Shown here: in pieces, positions 40,064 through 49,070 of the stretch | Numbering within the stretch: position 1 is the first letter of the stretch | How the letters are laid out: the number at the start of each line of letters is the position of its first letter | Origin: JBAZHE01 sp041652555 | Lineage (GTDB): Bacteria; Patescibacteriota; Patescibacteriia; Patescibacteriales; WJLG01 | Length of the DNA: 64,000 nt | Assembly (NCBI GenBank): GCA_041652555.1 | Contig: JBAZHE010000004.1 | Location: 1-64,000, forward strand | Reading direction: 5' to 3' | Notes under the pieces: model-generated | Databases searched by the model: none | Seen by the model: only the letters and a program-made list of their open reading frames with translations | What the model was told of the DNA's origin: nothing | Made by a program: the position numbers and the translations under genes

Positions 40064-40807
40064 TTACTCCACAACGGTCGGCGCCACTTCAGCAGAATTA
40101 GCTTCTTCAGCCATTTCTGTTAATTCTATTTTTATAGCATTGAATTTACTTTTTTCGGAAATATCTTCATCAGCCCAGGCCGTAATTTTTATCTTGCCTT
40201 TTAAATCAGCAATTTTTCCAGTAAAAATAATTGTTTGACCCATTTTTTCTTTATAAATTTTAGGAATCTCTACCGTTAATCTTTCTAATTCGGCCTTGGC
40301 TTCAAAACAAATGCTTTCTTTTATTTCTTCTGGACTACAAAGGGAGATATTTTTTTTAAGATCAGCCGCTCTTTTTTCTAAAGGCTCAAGCAAGATGCTA
40401 CCTTCTTGATTATCTTTTTTAAGTTCTTCTCTGTTTTTTTCTTTTTTAAGAACAATTTCTGTCTCATCCGTAATCACCGCCGTTCTAACTTTAAGACCAT
40501 CTGAAAGAAGTGGATTTGGCAGAGGGGCGGTAAAAATAATTTCTTGGCCACTTATTTTAATCGCTTCTCCGGACAAAAATTTAATTTCTTCTTTACCTAA
40601 AAGTCCAGAAGCGATTAATTTATTTTTTGCTTCAGCCATAAATTTTTCGGAAGAGGCACATGACAAAGAACAAACTGCTTTATTTTTTAAAGTTGAAATT
40701 AAGACCACGCCAAGAGCAAAACCAACAATCAAAGAAGCTATAATGATAATAACAATTATAAGCGGTGAACCGCCATAACAATTGCTTATTTTATTTTTTT
40801 TAAGCAT
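40064..40807 (-). CDS. Membrane-anchored coiled-coil protein, unknown
   Basis: 247 residues. One transmembrane helix at about 14-38 (PLIIVIIIIASLIVGFALGVV) is followed by a Cys pair (CSLSCAS), an OB- or beta-rich region, a charged helical middle (KKEKNREELKKDNQEG) and an acidic C-terminus. No family recognised. It follows the S74 fibre gene by about 20 bases, so the two are probably co-expressed and the fibre may use it as anchor partner. Confidence 0.5.
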   Translation of the reverse strand: MLKKNKISNCYGGSPLIIVIIIIASLIVGFALGVVLISTLKNKAVCSLSCASSEKFMAEAKNKLIASGLLGKEEIKFLSGEAIKISGQEIIFTAPLPNPLLSDGLKVRTAVITDETEIVLKKEKNREELKKDNQEGSILLEPLEKRAADLKKNISLCSPEEIKESICFEAKAELERLTVEIPKIYKEKMGQTIIFTGKIADLKGKIKITAWADEDISEKSKFNAIKIELTEMAEEANSAEVAPTVVE

Positions 40808-40826
40808 ATTTTTATTTTTTAATTAC

Positions 40827-43280
40827 TTATTTACATTGATTAGCCTCCAGCACTTCTACCCTGGCCTTTAATTCTTTAATCGCTTCTATTAAGTAAGCAT
40901 TAAAATCAGCTGGAAAACCAATGCTATAAGCCTTGCCGTTGGCATCAACCAAGTCTTTATCTTTACCAGAAGCGTCTATCTCTGTCACCCATTGCGGAAA
41001 CACCTCTTTAAGATTTTGCGCCATAACACTAGCCCGCACACCAGTTTCACCGGCATGCTCTTCGGGATTTATCCAATGATAAGTCATGCCGTTTAATTGA
41101 CTTAATTTTTCCAAGGCTTCTTTCCCGTTTATCTGGCCTATATCGGTCTTTAAACGCTGATCTGAAGTATTTGACCAAGATCCACCATTTGGTTTACCAG
41201 CAGAGTCGCTTCCAAGTTGCAGTTGATAGCTCGGGCTTGACACGCCAATACCAACATAACCACTATAATATGGATAGCTTTTCATAAAAACAAATTCTTT
41301 ACCCCAAAAAGCCATACGATCGTCGCTACTCTCTTCTCCAATAGTACAGAAGTCGCCATCTCCAAATTGGATAGTGGAATTACTAGACCATGGTGTATTT
41401 GGACCAACCTTAATTGTAGTATTTCCACTGCTAGAAACATGAAGTTTTGCGACAGGATTATCTGTTCCAATGCCGACACTGCCATCTGTTTTTATATACA
41501 TCTTCCCTCCATTTGCAGTACCAATATAAAGAGGGTGGTTTGTTATAGTACCAATCCATCCATATGTAAGTTCTGACAAAACCACCGTTTCAACAGCACT
41601 ACTAGTTCCTCCTGTAACTTTTAACTGAGTGGGGCCAGAATTATAAATCTCAATTTTTGAATCAGGATTATTAGTTCCTACGCCGACATTGCCGGCAAAA
41701 TAACTTTTTGGACCTTTACCGTAAAAATCATAACCAGTATCAGAAGTTGCTTCTACTCCTTTGCCACCATTTGAGGCATACCCTTGTACTCCGGCGCCAC
41801 TGGATTCAATAGAAGAGGCTTGAATACCATAAAGGCGACCAACAGCCGTAATCGCATCAGCCGATGACCCTGCTTCAACTTGCACTTTAGTACACGTAGA
41901 ACAAATAGATGCTGTCCCGATTCCGACACTGCCTGAAGTATTAATATTTAAACCCTGAGCCGAGCCACCATTATAAGCAATGCGAAAGAGATTTGAAGCA
42001 CCATTATCAACTAAAATATTCCACCTATTAGAGCCATCATTACTATAAAGATTTAATTGATCTTCCCAACCACTCCCTTGAGCAACAATTTTAGTTGCTC
42101 CTCGTACATCCAATTTTGCATTAGGACCAGTCGTCCCGATACCAATATTACCATTTGTTCCTATATACATCTTTCCATTATAGTTAGCACCAATATAAAG
42201 AGGATGATTTGTTTGAGTCCCAATCCATCCATAGGCATTTTCTGATAAAACTACCGTTTCAACGGCGCTACTACTCCCTCCTGTAACTTTTAATTGAGTA
42301 GCACCTGTACCATACACCTCAACTTTAGAATCTGGACTAGCAGTTCCGATACCGACGTTGCCAGTGTTGTAATATATAGAAGTTCCATTTACACCAAATA
42401 CATTATGAGCAATAATACTCTGATCAGATCCATTGCCAGTAGCAGTTGTTGAACCACTAAGAACGGAACAGGTTCCTTTTAACTGCTCAACGCTGGTTAT
42501 ATTTATATTTCTACCTGTAGAATATAAAACTTTTTCCATCCAAACATCTCCATTGGAGTCTGCTGAAAAGGAAACATCATAAGAATGTTCGTGGATTTTC
42601 ACACCATCTCTTGTGATTAACGGTATTGTAGTCAATTTCCTGGATACATATAATTCAGTCGGTTGAAAATAACTATTTTCCGAGCTAGACATTACCACTT
42701 TACACAAAGAATTCTGTGCTATATTTAAAAACGCAACTTTAGTCCCCTGAGCAGGTAAAGTTAGTGTTACTGAATTAACTGCGATAATTTTCTTGCCCGT
42801 TCCACCAATTGTTATATCTCCATTTACTCTAAAATCACCATTTACATCAAATTTTTTTCCTGGTGTCGCTGTCCCAATGCCGACGTTGCCGTTGTTGTTA
42901 TAAATATTCTGGCTGACCGCCCAAGAGGTTCCATCGGAATATAAGGTGCTTCCAGCCGCACCGACAGCTGGCATACTACCGCCCGGAGCAATGCAATTCG
43001 CGCCATTGATGTCGCAAAAAGAGCTGGCGGAATAAACTTTACCGTTTTGATCAACGCGAAATTTGTCAATTCCAAGTCTTTGAAGAAGCATTAAGCTACC
43101 TAATGGAGGATTAGTCGGTCCGGCATTGCCATAATAAATATTCTGACTAACCGCGTCCTTTATATCGGCATTAACAACTATGCCAACATTTTGAGCCAAG
43201 ACTGGCGACAGCGGCATTACAGCCGTGACTAAGAGAATGGCAAAAAATAAAAAATTTCGCCCAAGATTTCTTTTTTTCAT
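40827..43280 (-). CDS. Trimeric fibre protein with C-terminal S74 intramolecular chaperone
   Basis: 817 residues. A signal peptide (about 10-30) is followed by repeated collar/stalk units with VGIGT.(T/S)P motifs, for example NNNGNVGIGTATPGKKFDV, NTGNVGIGTASPDSKVEV and GSVGIGTDNPVAKLHV. The C-terminus TSDQRLKTDIGQINGKEALEKLSQLNGMTYHW and MAQNLKEVFPQWV match the S74 peptidase/endosialidase-chaperone domain. The Ser/Lys pair in SDQRLK removes the chaperone after trimerisation. It begins beneath a consensus promoter copied from the mntA region. Confidence 0.85.
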   Translation of the reverse strand: MKKRNLGRNFLFFAILLVTAVMPLSPVLAQNVGIVVNADIKDAVSQNIYYGNAGPTNPPLGSLMLLQRLGIDKFRVDQNGKVYSASSFCDINGANCIAPGGSMPAVGAAGSTLYSDGTSWAVSQNIYNNNGNVGIGTATPGKKFDVNGDFRVNGDITIGGTGKKIIAVNSVTLTLPAQGTKVAFLNIAQNSLCKVVMSSSENSYFQPTELYVSRKLTTIPLITRDGVKIHEHSYDVSFSADSNGDVWMEKVLYSTGRNINITSVEQLKGTCSVLSGSTTATGNGSDQSIIAHNVFGVNGTSIYYNTGNVGIGTASPDSKVEVYGTGATQLKVTGGSSSAVETVVLSENAYGWIGTQTNHPLYIGANYNGKMYIGTNGNIGIGTTGPNAKLDVRGATKIVAQGSGWEDQLNLYSNDGSNRWNILVDNGASNLFRIAYNGGSAQGLNINTSGSVGIGTASICSTCTKVQVEAGSSADAITAVGRLYGIQASSIESSGAGVQGYASNGGKGVEATSDTGYDFYGKGPKSYFAGNVGVGTNNPDSKIEIYNSGPTQLKVTGGTSSAVETVVLSELTYGWIGTITNHPLYIGTANGGKMYIKTDGSVGIGTDNPVAKLHVSSSGNTTIKVGPNTPWSSNSTIQFGDGDFCTIGEESSDDRMAFWGKEFVFMKSYPYYSGYVGIGVSSPSYQLQLGSDSAGKPNGGSWSNTSDQRLKTDIGQINGKEALEKLSQLNGMTYHWINPEEHAGETGVRASVMAQNLKEVFPQWVTEIDASGKDKDLVDANGKAYSIGFPADFNAYLIEAIKELKARVEVLEANQCK

Positions 43281-43327
43281 AAAAAATAAAAAATTAATTT
43301 TTCTTTAAAAAATGATAAGATACTTTA

Positions 43328-43385
43328 TATCTCTTTTTTAACATATTAAAATTATACATCTTTTTAAAAAAACAGGCAAATAAAA
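43328..43385. repeat. Promoter duplication, copy 1
   Basis: About 58 bp nearly identical to 45768-45825. It covers the promoter and first six codons (MLKKRY) of mntA. Here the codons run into a 16-residue remnant ORF (ending 43294) just before the S74 fibre gene. Confidence 0.65.
43351..43379 (-). promoter_or_regulatory. Promoter of the S74 fibre gene
   Basis: On the minus strand TTGCCT, 17 bp, TATAAT, followed directly by TTTAATATG. It is a copy of the mntA promoter. Confidence 0.65.
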
Positions 43386-43412
43386 AAACGGTTAGCGACA
43401 TGCCAACCGTTT
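43382..43412 (-). terminator. Intrinsic terminator after the 43475 lipoprotein gene
   Basis: Minus-strand stem AAACGGTTGGC/GCTAACCGTTT with T7 tail; it overlaps the start of the promoter copy. Confidence 0.8.
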
Positions 43413-43474
43413 AATGTACTATCACGACAATTGAAAAATTCTGCAACAAAATTCTCAAGTGCCGAAAATAAAGA

Positions 43475-44281
43475 TCAAAGAATGTTTCCAGGAGTAACTG
43501 TTATACCCAAATCTCCTGCCGGCTCCAGGTTAAATACCGCATTAACAACAACACCATTGCCGTCGTGACCAGTTAAAACCAGAGGGAGAGTGTAATCCTT
43601 GGAACTTTCCAAGGTCGGTGTAACAATAGAACCCGAGTAAAAAAGATTACCACTACATCCGACGTCAACACCAATATTCCAGAAATAGCCAACAGTCAAG
43701 TAACCTGTCTCCTTTATAATATTAACACTACCAGGAAGAAAATTCTTTTTAAACTCTTTTCTGACAGACGGAGAACTGTTCCAGTCCCAGCAAATCATCG
43801 TACTGCAAGCATTGGCAAAAGCTGGATTGTTTTTCAAATCAATTGTCACAATAACTTTTGTGACTCTAGCTTTGCAATTAACGATAACCGGAAATGTATC
43901 AACATCATCTGGGACAGTAAAAAGAAGCATTCCACTATTAAGACAATTTTGACGTAAGCTATCAAGCCTACTCGCCCCGATAAAATAAGAAGCTCCTTTC
44001 TTGAGATTATTAAACCTCACTTTAGAACCGATGCAAACATTTTCTTCACTAATTATCTTTCCAGATTGATAATCTTCACCATATCCTATGGAAACAATTA
44101 AGGTATCTTCGGCTGAAGCTAATGTTTTAGCTATGCCGCCAATTTTTTCCTGTGGCAAAGAAACCTCTACAACTGCATTTTCATTTCCGGAAGAAACCAG
44201 ACCAACACCTGTCCCAAGATTGGAACAGCCGACAAAAGAAATTAGTGCCGCAAGAACGGCAAAAACAAATATCCGTTTCAT
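43475..44281 (-). CDS. Predicted lipoprotein, unknown
   Basis: 268 residues with a lipobox: MKRIFVFAVLAALISFVGCSN, Cys about residue 19, as in lipid-anchored proteins. The rest is beta-rich with several Cys and no recognised domain. It has a clear AAAAGGAGTTACC SD, unlike most nearby genes. It follows the carboxypeptidase-regulatory-like gene at 44319. Its style (lipobox, SD, Lys/Val composition) differs from the Ser/Thr-rich CPR surface proteins around it, so acquisition from another phylum is possible. Confidence 0.6.
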   Translation of the reverse strand: MKRIFVFAVLAALISFVGCSNLGTGVGLVSSGNENAVVEVSLPQEKIGGIAKTLASAEDTLIVSIGYGEDYQSGKIISEENVCIGSKVRFNNLKKGASYFIGASRLDSLRQNCLNSGMLLFTVPDDVDTFPVIVNCKARVTKVIVTIDLKNNPAFANACSTMICWDWNSSPSVRKEFKKNFLPGSVNIIKETGYLTVGYFWNIGVDVGCSGNLFYSGSIVTPTLESSKDYTLPLVLTGHDGNGVVVNAVFNLEPAGDLGITVTPGNIL

Positions 44282-44318
44282 GGTAACTCCTTTTAAATTT
44301 CGAATTACGGGTTATGGG

Positions 44319-44948
44319 TTACGGGTTGAACACTACACCAGTATCCGACGGAATGATTGTTGGAATAATAACCATTAACCCTAAACTGTCTATGTTAATA
44401 CCAACTTCAACAACAACTTCTTCGGGAGATAAAAGCACCTCCCCTAAATTTCCACCTTGAACAACTCTCGTGACAGTTTGGTAACCATCATGAGAAAAAA
44501 TTACAGGAACTGAAACTGATGCTGTTTTAGCCATCCCCGTTACTTCAGCCGCTTGACTAATCGTTGGCAAAATCAAACGATTAGAGATGCTTAACGCTTT
44601 TTCAGCCACCTGACCTAATACGGCTACATAACCTCCAAACGGTAATCTTTTTACGGATTGCTTATTAGAAATTACTTTACCGTTTAAACTGAAAATTATT
44701 CTTTCGTTTTGTGAAATTATAATTTTCTTAGGCTGAAAAATTAAATTCGTTGTCGGAACAAAAAGTTCAAAATTCCCATTACTCGTGGAAAAAGTGGAGC
44801 ATTCTGGTGAAGCCAAGTAAATTTTTACTCCACCGACAGGTAAACTCGTTACCGAGTCTACTGTTTTTCCATTAATCGTTTCTGCGAAACTTACCGGAAA
44901 CCACATGATCCCCGGCACCAACAAGATAATCAAAGTTTTAATGAACAC
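44319..44948 (-). CDS. Secreted protein with carboxypeptidase-regulatory-like domain
   Basis: 209 residues from a GTG at 44948, chosen because it follows AAAGGAG at good spacing. Signal peptide at about 1-22 (FIKTLIILLVPGIMWFPVSFAE). INGKTVDSVTSLPVGGVKIYLAS...STSNGNFEL is the typical CarboxypepD_reg/SpaA-like beta sandwich. The rest is beta-rich and hydrophobic. It is the first of a two-gene operon with the lipoprotein at 43475. Between them lies a telomere-like run of three seven-base units (TACGGGT, TATGGGT, TACGGGT). Confidence 0.6.
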   Translation of the reverse strand: MFIKTLIILLVPGIMWFPVSFAETINGKTVDSVTSLPVGGVKIYLASPECSTFSTSNGNFELFVPTTNLIFQPKKIIISQNERIIFSLNGKVISNKQSVKRLPFGGYVAVLGQVAEKALSISNRLILPTISQAAEVTGMAKTASVSVPVIFSHDGYQTVTRVVQGGNLGEVLLSPEEVVVEVGINIDSLGLMVIIPTIIPSDTGVVFNP

Positions 44949-45116
44949 GAGACACTCCTTTGTTTTTTTCGTTTTTGTTTTTTATTTGATAGTTGCTTAA
45001 ATACAACCATCATTAATGTGCTATTAGTATACCAAAAAATAGACAAAAAGTCAAGAGATAAACAATAAATAATCTATTATTAGCCAAAAAATATGTTTAA
45101 GGATTATTTTTTATAG

Positions 45117-45509
45117 TTAATTTTTCTCTAAAAAATGATAAAGCGTGCGGATTAAAAAATAATGTTTTTTTATAATTTTTTGATAGAGTTCTTCCGCAAA
45201 TTTATCATTATAAGTATGAATTATTTCATTGCGATCGTCAGCCATCTCTAAAAATTTTTCCGCCTCAACGTCGGAAATCAGTTTATTCTTTTTTAGCTCC
45301 CTAAAACATTCTTTAGGAGAAAAAACATTGATACCAAAATTATTTAACAAAAACAGCTTAGCTGTTTTCCAAGCCAATTCAAAACAATATTCAAATCTTT
45401 TTATAGAGGCATCCCTGATAAATTTATTTTTTCTTTTCTTAACCGCCTCTTCTAATGTTAAAAGAGCTTTATTAAAATCCTTTAACTTTAATTTTAACGT
45501 TTTATCCAT
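45117..45509 (-). CDS. hepT: HepT-like HEPN protein of a MntA/HepT toxin-antitoxin pair
   Basis: 130 residues, all-helical, with the HI0074/nucleotidyltransferase-substrate-binding pattern: RFEYCFELAWKTAKLFLLNNFG...SPKECFRELKKNKLI...LEMADDRNEIIHTYND. RNEIIHTY carries the R-x4-6-H HEPN RNase motif and the Tyr that partner MNT enzymes can AMP-modify. Encoded with the nucleotidyltransferase and overlapping it by 16 bases. In the characterised type VII systems HepT is the toxin and MntA the antitoxin. Confidence 0.85.
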   Translation of the reverse strand: MDKTLKLKLKDFNKALLTLEEAVKKRKNKFIRDASIKRFEYCFELAWKTAKLFLLNNFGINVFSPKECFRELKKNKLISDVEAEKFLEMADDRNEIIHTYNDKFAEELYQKIIKKHYFLIRTLYHFLEKN

Positions 45510-45784
45510 AGCACTTTATTGCTAAAAACATTTTCTTTAAATTCTTTGGAAACTTTATTAAAATTAACAATATCTATAAAATACGGGATAGTAGAATCGG
45601 CGAAGTTTTCTTTTAATTCGGCAACGGCGCGATAATTAACTTTCCCCAAAATTCCCAAATCAACATCACCGAAATTTTTTTGCGATAAAGAAGAGCCAAA
45701 AATAAAAATTTTAACGCCAGTGTTTTTTTTGGCGAACCGCACAGCTTCGGATTTAATTCGTTCTAAATATCTCTTTTTTAACAT
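45494..45784 (-). CDS. mntA: MntA-like minimal nucleotidyltransferase (antitoxin)
   Basis: 96 residues from the ATG at 45784 (MLKKRYLERIKSE), which lies six bases past a TATAAT, so the mRNA is practically leaderless. The motif GSSLSQKNFGDVDLGILG is the GS-x10-DxD nucleotidyltransferase signature, and YFIDIVNFNKV supplies the third carboxylate. Expected to transfer AMP to the partner HepT. Intact; the 5' end is copied at 43328. Confidence 0.8.
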   Translation of the reverse strand: MLKKRYLERIKSEAVRFAKKNTGVKIFIFGSSLSQKNFGDVDLGILGKVNYRAVAELKENFADSTIPYFIDIVNFNKVSKEFKENVFSNKVLWIKR

Positions 45785-45825
45785 ATTAAAATTATACCTC
45801 TTTTCCGAAAAATGGGCAAATAAAA
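45768..45825. repeat. Promoter duplication, copy 2 (mntA promoter and start)
   Basis: Matches 43328-43385. On the minus strand it holds TTGCCC (45814-45819), 17 bp, TATAAT (45791-45796), then the ATG and first codons of mntA. Confidence 0.65.
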
Positions 45826-45844
45826 CGCGCTGTACCAATAGCAA

Positions 45845-45883
45845 AAAATAAAAAGCTACCGTTTGAAATTATCTGGCGGTAGC
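45845..45883 (-). terminator. Intrinsic terminator after the lysS fragment
   Basis: Minus-strand stem GCTACCG/CGGTAGC with a 15-base loop and a long T-rich tail. Confidence 0.7.
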
Positions 45884-45900
45884 CTGGTAAAAAATCAATC

Positions 45901-46551
45901 TCACCTCATTAGAGGAAAAAATACGACATCTGTAAGGTTTCTCTGATTGGTCAGGATTGCTGTAAATCGATCAATCCCTAAACCAACTCCTGAACATGGG
46001 GGCATTCCGTATTCAAGCGATTTAACGAAAGCATCATCAAAAAACATTGCTTCGCTATCGCCACTCTTACGCAAAGAAGCCTGTTCGTTCAAAAGGTTAG
46101 CCTGTAAAACAGGATCGGCCAACTCAGAATACGCCTTGACCATTTCCCAACCATTAACCAAAACTTGAAAAGAATCGACGACTAACGGATTTTGATCATT
46201 CCTTCTTGCTAGGGGTATAAGAATTGATGGGTGATGAACAAGAAAAGTCGGCTGAGTAAGCTTTGGTCGAGAAACCTTCTTATACAGCTTATCGATCAAC
46301 CCGCCCAAAGAAATATCCTTAGCAACTTCACCAAGATTAATTCCACTCCTGCCTATTTCTGCAAGCAAATCATCCTTTTCTAAATAAGCAAGAACATCAA
46401 TCCCGCAATCATTAAGAACCAAATCCCGATAATCAACGACTCGCCACTCGCCGGAAAAATCCAGCACACTGCTCTGATAATCAAATTTGCATAGTAAAAC
46501 ATTAACAAAAAAATGGATTTTAAGCAATATTTTACCAATAGTTGGATTCAA
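45901..46551 (-). pseudogene. lysS: C-terminal fragment of class II lysyl-tRNA synthetase
   Basis: 216 codons match only the back half of LysRS: DFSGEWRVVDYRDLVLNDCGID, QPTFLVHHPSILIPLARRNDQNP, FQVLVNGWEMVKAYSELADPVLQ and motif 3 with YGMPPCSGVGLGIDRFTAILTNQ and VVFFPLMR. The OB-fold domain and motifs 1 and 2 are absent, and only about 120 bases separate it from the gene upstream, so they are not hidden in another frame. There is no convincing start codon. It cannot activate lysine. The real lysS must be elsewhere. Confidence 0.8.
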
Positions 46552-46598
46552 ACCGATATTCCCCTATGTTTTCACCAACTATTTTTGACCATTAAACT

Positions 46599-46668
46599 TC
46601 ATAACAAATTTAAAAAGAGGCGAGCAATTAGCACACCCATCATTTACTAGTAATCATATAACAGTCCT
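46599..46668 (-). repeat. 70-bp duplicated segment, copy B (upstream of lysS fragment)
   Basis: About 80 percent identical to 19787-19857 with one base less. It begins right after the stop codon of the 46671 gene and contains no usable ORF. The hairpin that is perfect in copy A is degraded here. Confidence 0.6.
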
Positions 46669-46670
46669 AC

Positions 46671-47351
46671 TTATTCAACTATCATTTTCCCGGTAATCTC
46701 TTTACGACCGGGAATATCTGAATAAAAAACATATTCGCCTTTTTTTTCAGGGGCGTTAAAAGTTATTATGCGAGTGTCTCCTTTCATTAAGCCAATAGCG
46801 ATAGCCGATAAAGACGAATCTTGAAATTTAAAAACTTCCATAAAATCCACAGCCGTAACCGACAAAGAAACTACCTGTCCGGCTTTGACCTTAAAATTAT
46901 CAGGAGAAGATCCCGTGGAAGTAAAAGTTAATTTAATAACAGAATCCGGTAATTTATCAGGATCAACCGCCACGGACTGCACGGGTGCTCCTTCTCGGCT
47001 ATCAGAGCCGGAATTATCAGCTTCACTTCCACCGTTCCGAGATAAAACTTTGCCAGTTTCTATATCTATCGGATTACTGCCTTCGGCCACTATCACTGTT
47101 TTAATAATTTTTTCTTCAGTAGAGCTACCGTTTTGTACTGTCCTTTTAAAATTTACGGTTTGGGAAGTGCTATCTTCTTGACCGGCATTTTTTTCCGCAT
47201 CCTTTATTAAGTCGCCAGTTGTTTTCTCAATTTTTATATTTTGAGAAGGGGGAAGGCCTTTCCAAATTAAAAACCCAACGACAAAAATAAAAATTATTAT
47301 GCCGACTATTATACCAATGATTGTTAAAATTCTTTTTAATTGATAGCTCAT
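46671..47351 (-). CDS. Membrane-anchored cupredoxin-like domain protein
   Basis: 226 residues: one transmembrane helix at about 8-32 (ILTIIGIIVGIIIFIFVVGFLIW), a long polar Ser/Thr/Glu linker, then a C-terminal beta domain (about 130-226). NFKVKAGQVVSLSVTAVDFMEVFKF, RIITFNAPEKKGEYVFYSDIPGRKEITGKMIVE matches the cupredoxin_1/EfeO layout. The copper-ligand His and Cys of the C-x-H-x-M loop are missing (YSDIPGRKEITGKM), so copper binding is unlikely. Confidence 0.65.
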   Translation of the reverse strand: MSYQLKRILTIIGIIVGIIIFIFVVGFLIWKGLPPSQNIKIEKTTGDLIKDAEKNAGQEDSTSQTVNFKRTVQNGSSTEEKIIKTVIVAEGSNPIDIETGKVLSRNGGSEADNSGSDSREGAPVQSVAVDPDKLPDSVIKLTFTSTGSSPDNFKVKAGQVVSLSVTAVDFMEVFKFQDSSLSAIAIGLMKGDTRIITFNAPEKKGEYVFYSDIPGRKEITGKMIVE

Positions 47352-47357
47352 ATTTTT

Positions 47358-49010
47358 TTATTGCAAATTTATTAACACCTGTATTTCAGAATGACCAGGA
47401 GTGGCATCTTCCAGTGCCTTGCCGATAATGGTGCCGATTTTAAGATCAACAGCACGCATTGCCTCACCAGTTGTCGCCGAAGTCGTGAGTAAATCGCCTT
47501 TTTTAATCCGCCCAGAAGAATCATTAACTTTTACTGGCACAACACCGACTAAGGCAATTACCACTTTTTTATCTGAATCAACTTTACCCATTACGACAGA
47601 GGCTTGATCAGAAACTACGCCAACTACGCCGGAATCATATTTTTCAAAGCAAGCAGTAACATTTTTAAACCCACCATCGTTCATTACTAAAACTGTACCA
47701 GCTGGATAATTTTCATCAGCAATAAATTCTTCAGCCGCGTCACCACCGCCTAAATTAATTTGTCCATCGACCGACAAATCTCCAGAAAATTTTCCATTTC
47801 CGACTACATCCAATTTTTCAGTCGGATTTGTCGTCCCGATACCGACGTTACCAATGTTAAAATAACTATCGCCCATTGAATTTATAAGAGTATTAACTGT
47901 TGAACCATTATTAGCATAACCTGATATACTGCCACTTGACGGCGTTGCATTTATTATCCATCTATTATATCTCGTTGGGATTGCATTTGCCCAATTAACA
48001 TAAACCGAACTATTTAGAGTTCCCGACGTACTCCCTTTTGGTCCTAAATAAACCGAACTATGACCGTAACTATCGGTCCCAATATGCATTCCGTGACCAC
48101 TAAATCCTATCCATTTATCAACATCAGCTCCAGCGAGATGGAACAAGGTTTTATCTTCTGTATTATTACTAATTACTAAAGTATCAGAGAATATACCATT
48201 ACCAGCAACGTTTAGTTTATAACTACCAGGATTCGTCGTCCCAATGCCGACGTTGGTACCGTCGTTATAAAGAAGGTTATTGGAGACCCAATTAGTACCA
48301 TTAGATCGCAAAGTATAACCGCTTACGCCAGAGGCGGAAGGAATGGAACTGCCAACAAGAGAATCAACATAAGCCTTGGAAGCGGCTTCGTCGCCACTAG
48401 TTGGAGGGGAAGATAATCCCTTAATGCGCCCGTCACCCAAAGCTATGCGCGCTCCGTACACCGCGCCATCAACGGACAAAGGATAGAGTGGTGAGGTGGA
48501 AGCAATTCCAACATTACCAGTATTAGAAATTCTCATTCTTTCATTTAAATATGGTGCCACTGAATTGTCTGCCGTGTAAAATGCTAAACCTGCCAGAGCG
48601 CCATTACTATATTCGGCAATTGAGGCTATTTTCCCGGCCATATCATTAGTCGCAAGAATAGACGTATCCGCTGATCTGAATTGCAATGAAGAAAATTCTT
48701 GACCAACCGCTGTAATATTTGTATTTCCCCCCGAAACAGTTAAAACCCCGGAATTACCTGAAGTTCCTTTAACTTCTAAATTAGTTAATGGTGCTACTAC
48801 TCCAATGCCAACACTACCGGAAATATTAAGCCCGCCGACCTTAGTCTGTGTGGCAGAGCCGACATTAATCGGAGTATCAAGATTATTTGCTGGCGGAACA
48901 GTGCCGTTGGCCGGATTCTGCCAAGCGGCCAAGACGGGAAAAGCAAAAACGATTGCCAAAATAATAAAAGCAATGGCGTAAAATAAATTTTTGTTTTTAT
49001 TTAAAAACAT
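47358..49010 (-). CDS. Fibre-like surface protein with VGIGT repeats
   Basis: 550 residues. Signal segment at about 9-28, then WQNPANGTVPPANNLDTPINVG, a common start of CPR fibre proteins. SGSVGIGVVAP, NVGIGTTNPGSYKLNV and NVGIGTTNPTEKLDV repeats form the shaft. The last 130 residues (DAAEEFIADENYPAGTVLVM...GVVSDQASVVM...IKKGDLLTTSATTGEAMRA...GKALEDATPG) are a beta-rich C-terminal domain often found at the tips of such fibres; it is not S74. It is followed after six bases by the cupredoxin-like gene. Confidence 0.75.
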   Translation of the reverse strand: MFLNKNKNLFYAIAFIILAIVFAFPVLAAWQNPANGTVPPANNLDTPINVGSATQTKVGGLNISGSVGIGVVAPLTNLEVKGTSGNSGVLTVSGGNTNITAVGQEFSSLQFRSADTSILATNDMAGKIASIAEYSNGALAGLAFYTADNSVAPYLNERMRISNTGNVGIASTSPLYPLSVDGAVYGARIALGDGRIKGLSSPPTSGDEAASKAYVDSLVGSSIPSASGVSGYTLRSNGTNWVSNNLLYNDGTNVGIGTTNPGSYKLNVAGNGIFSDTLVISNNTEDKTLFHLAGADVDKWIGFSGHGMHIGTDSYGHSSVYLGPKGSTSGTLNSSVYVNWANAIPTRYNRWIINATPSSGSISGYANNGSTVNTLINSMGDSYFNIGNVGIGTTNPTEKLDVVGNGKFSGDLSVDGQINLGGGDAAEEFIADENYPAGTVLVMNDGGFKNVTACFEKYDSGVVGVVSDQASVVMGKVDSDKKVVIALVGVVPVKVNDSSGRIKKGDLLTTSATTGEAMRAVDLKIGTIIGKALEDATPGHSEIQVLINLQ

Positions 49011-49070
49011 ATCTTAACAAGTTCCAATAACTATTATAAGTATAGCAACAATCAGCTCTATTTGTAAATC

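Noticed and set aside
44296..44325. Telomere-like run TACGGGT/TATGGGT/TACGGGT
   Set aside because: Only three imperfect seven-base units between two genes; too short to indicate a chromosome end or functional repeat.
46671..47351. Copper-binding cupredoxin
   Set aside because: The fold fits but the His/Cys/Met copper ligands are missing, so a redox role is not supported.
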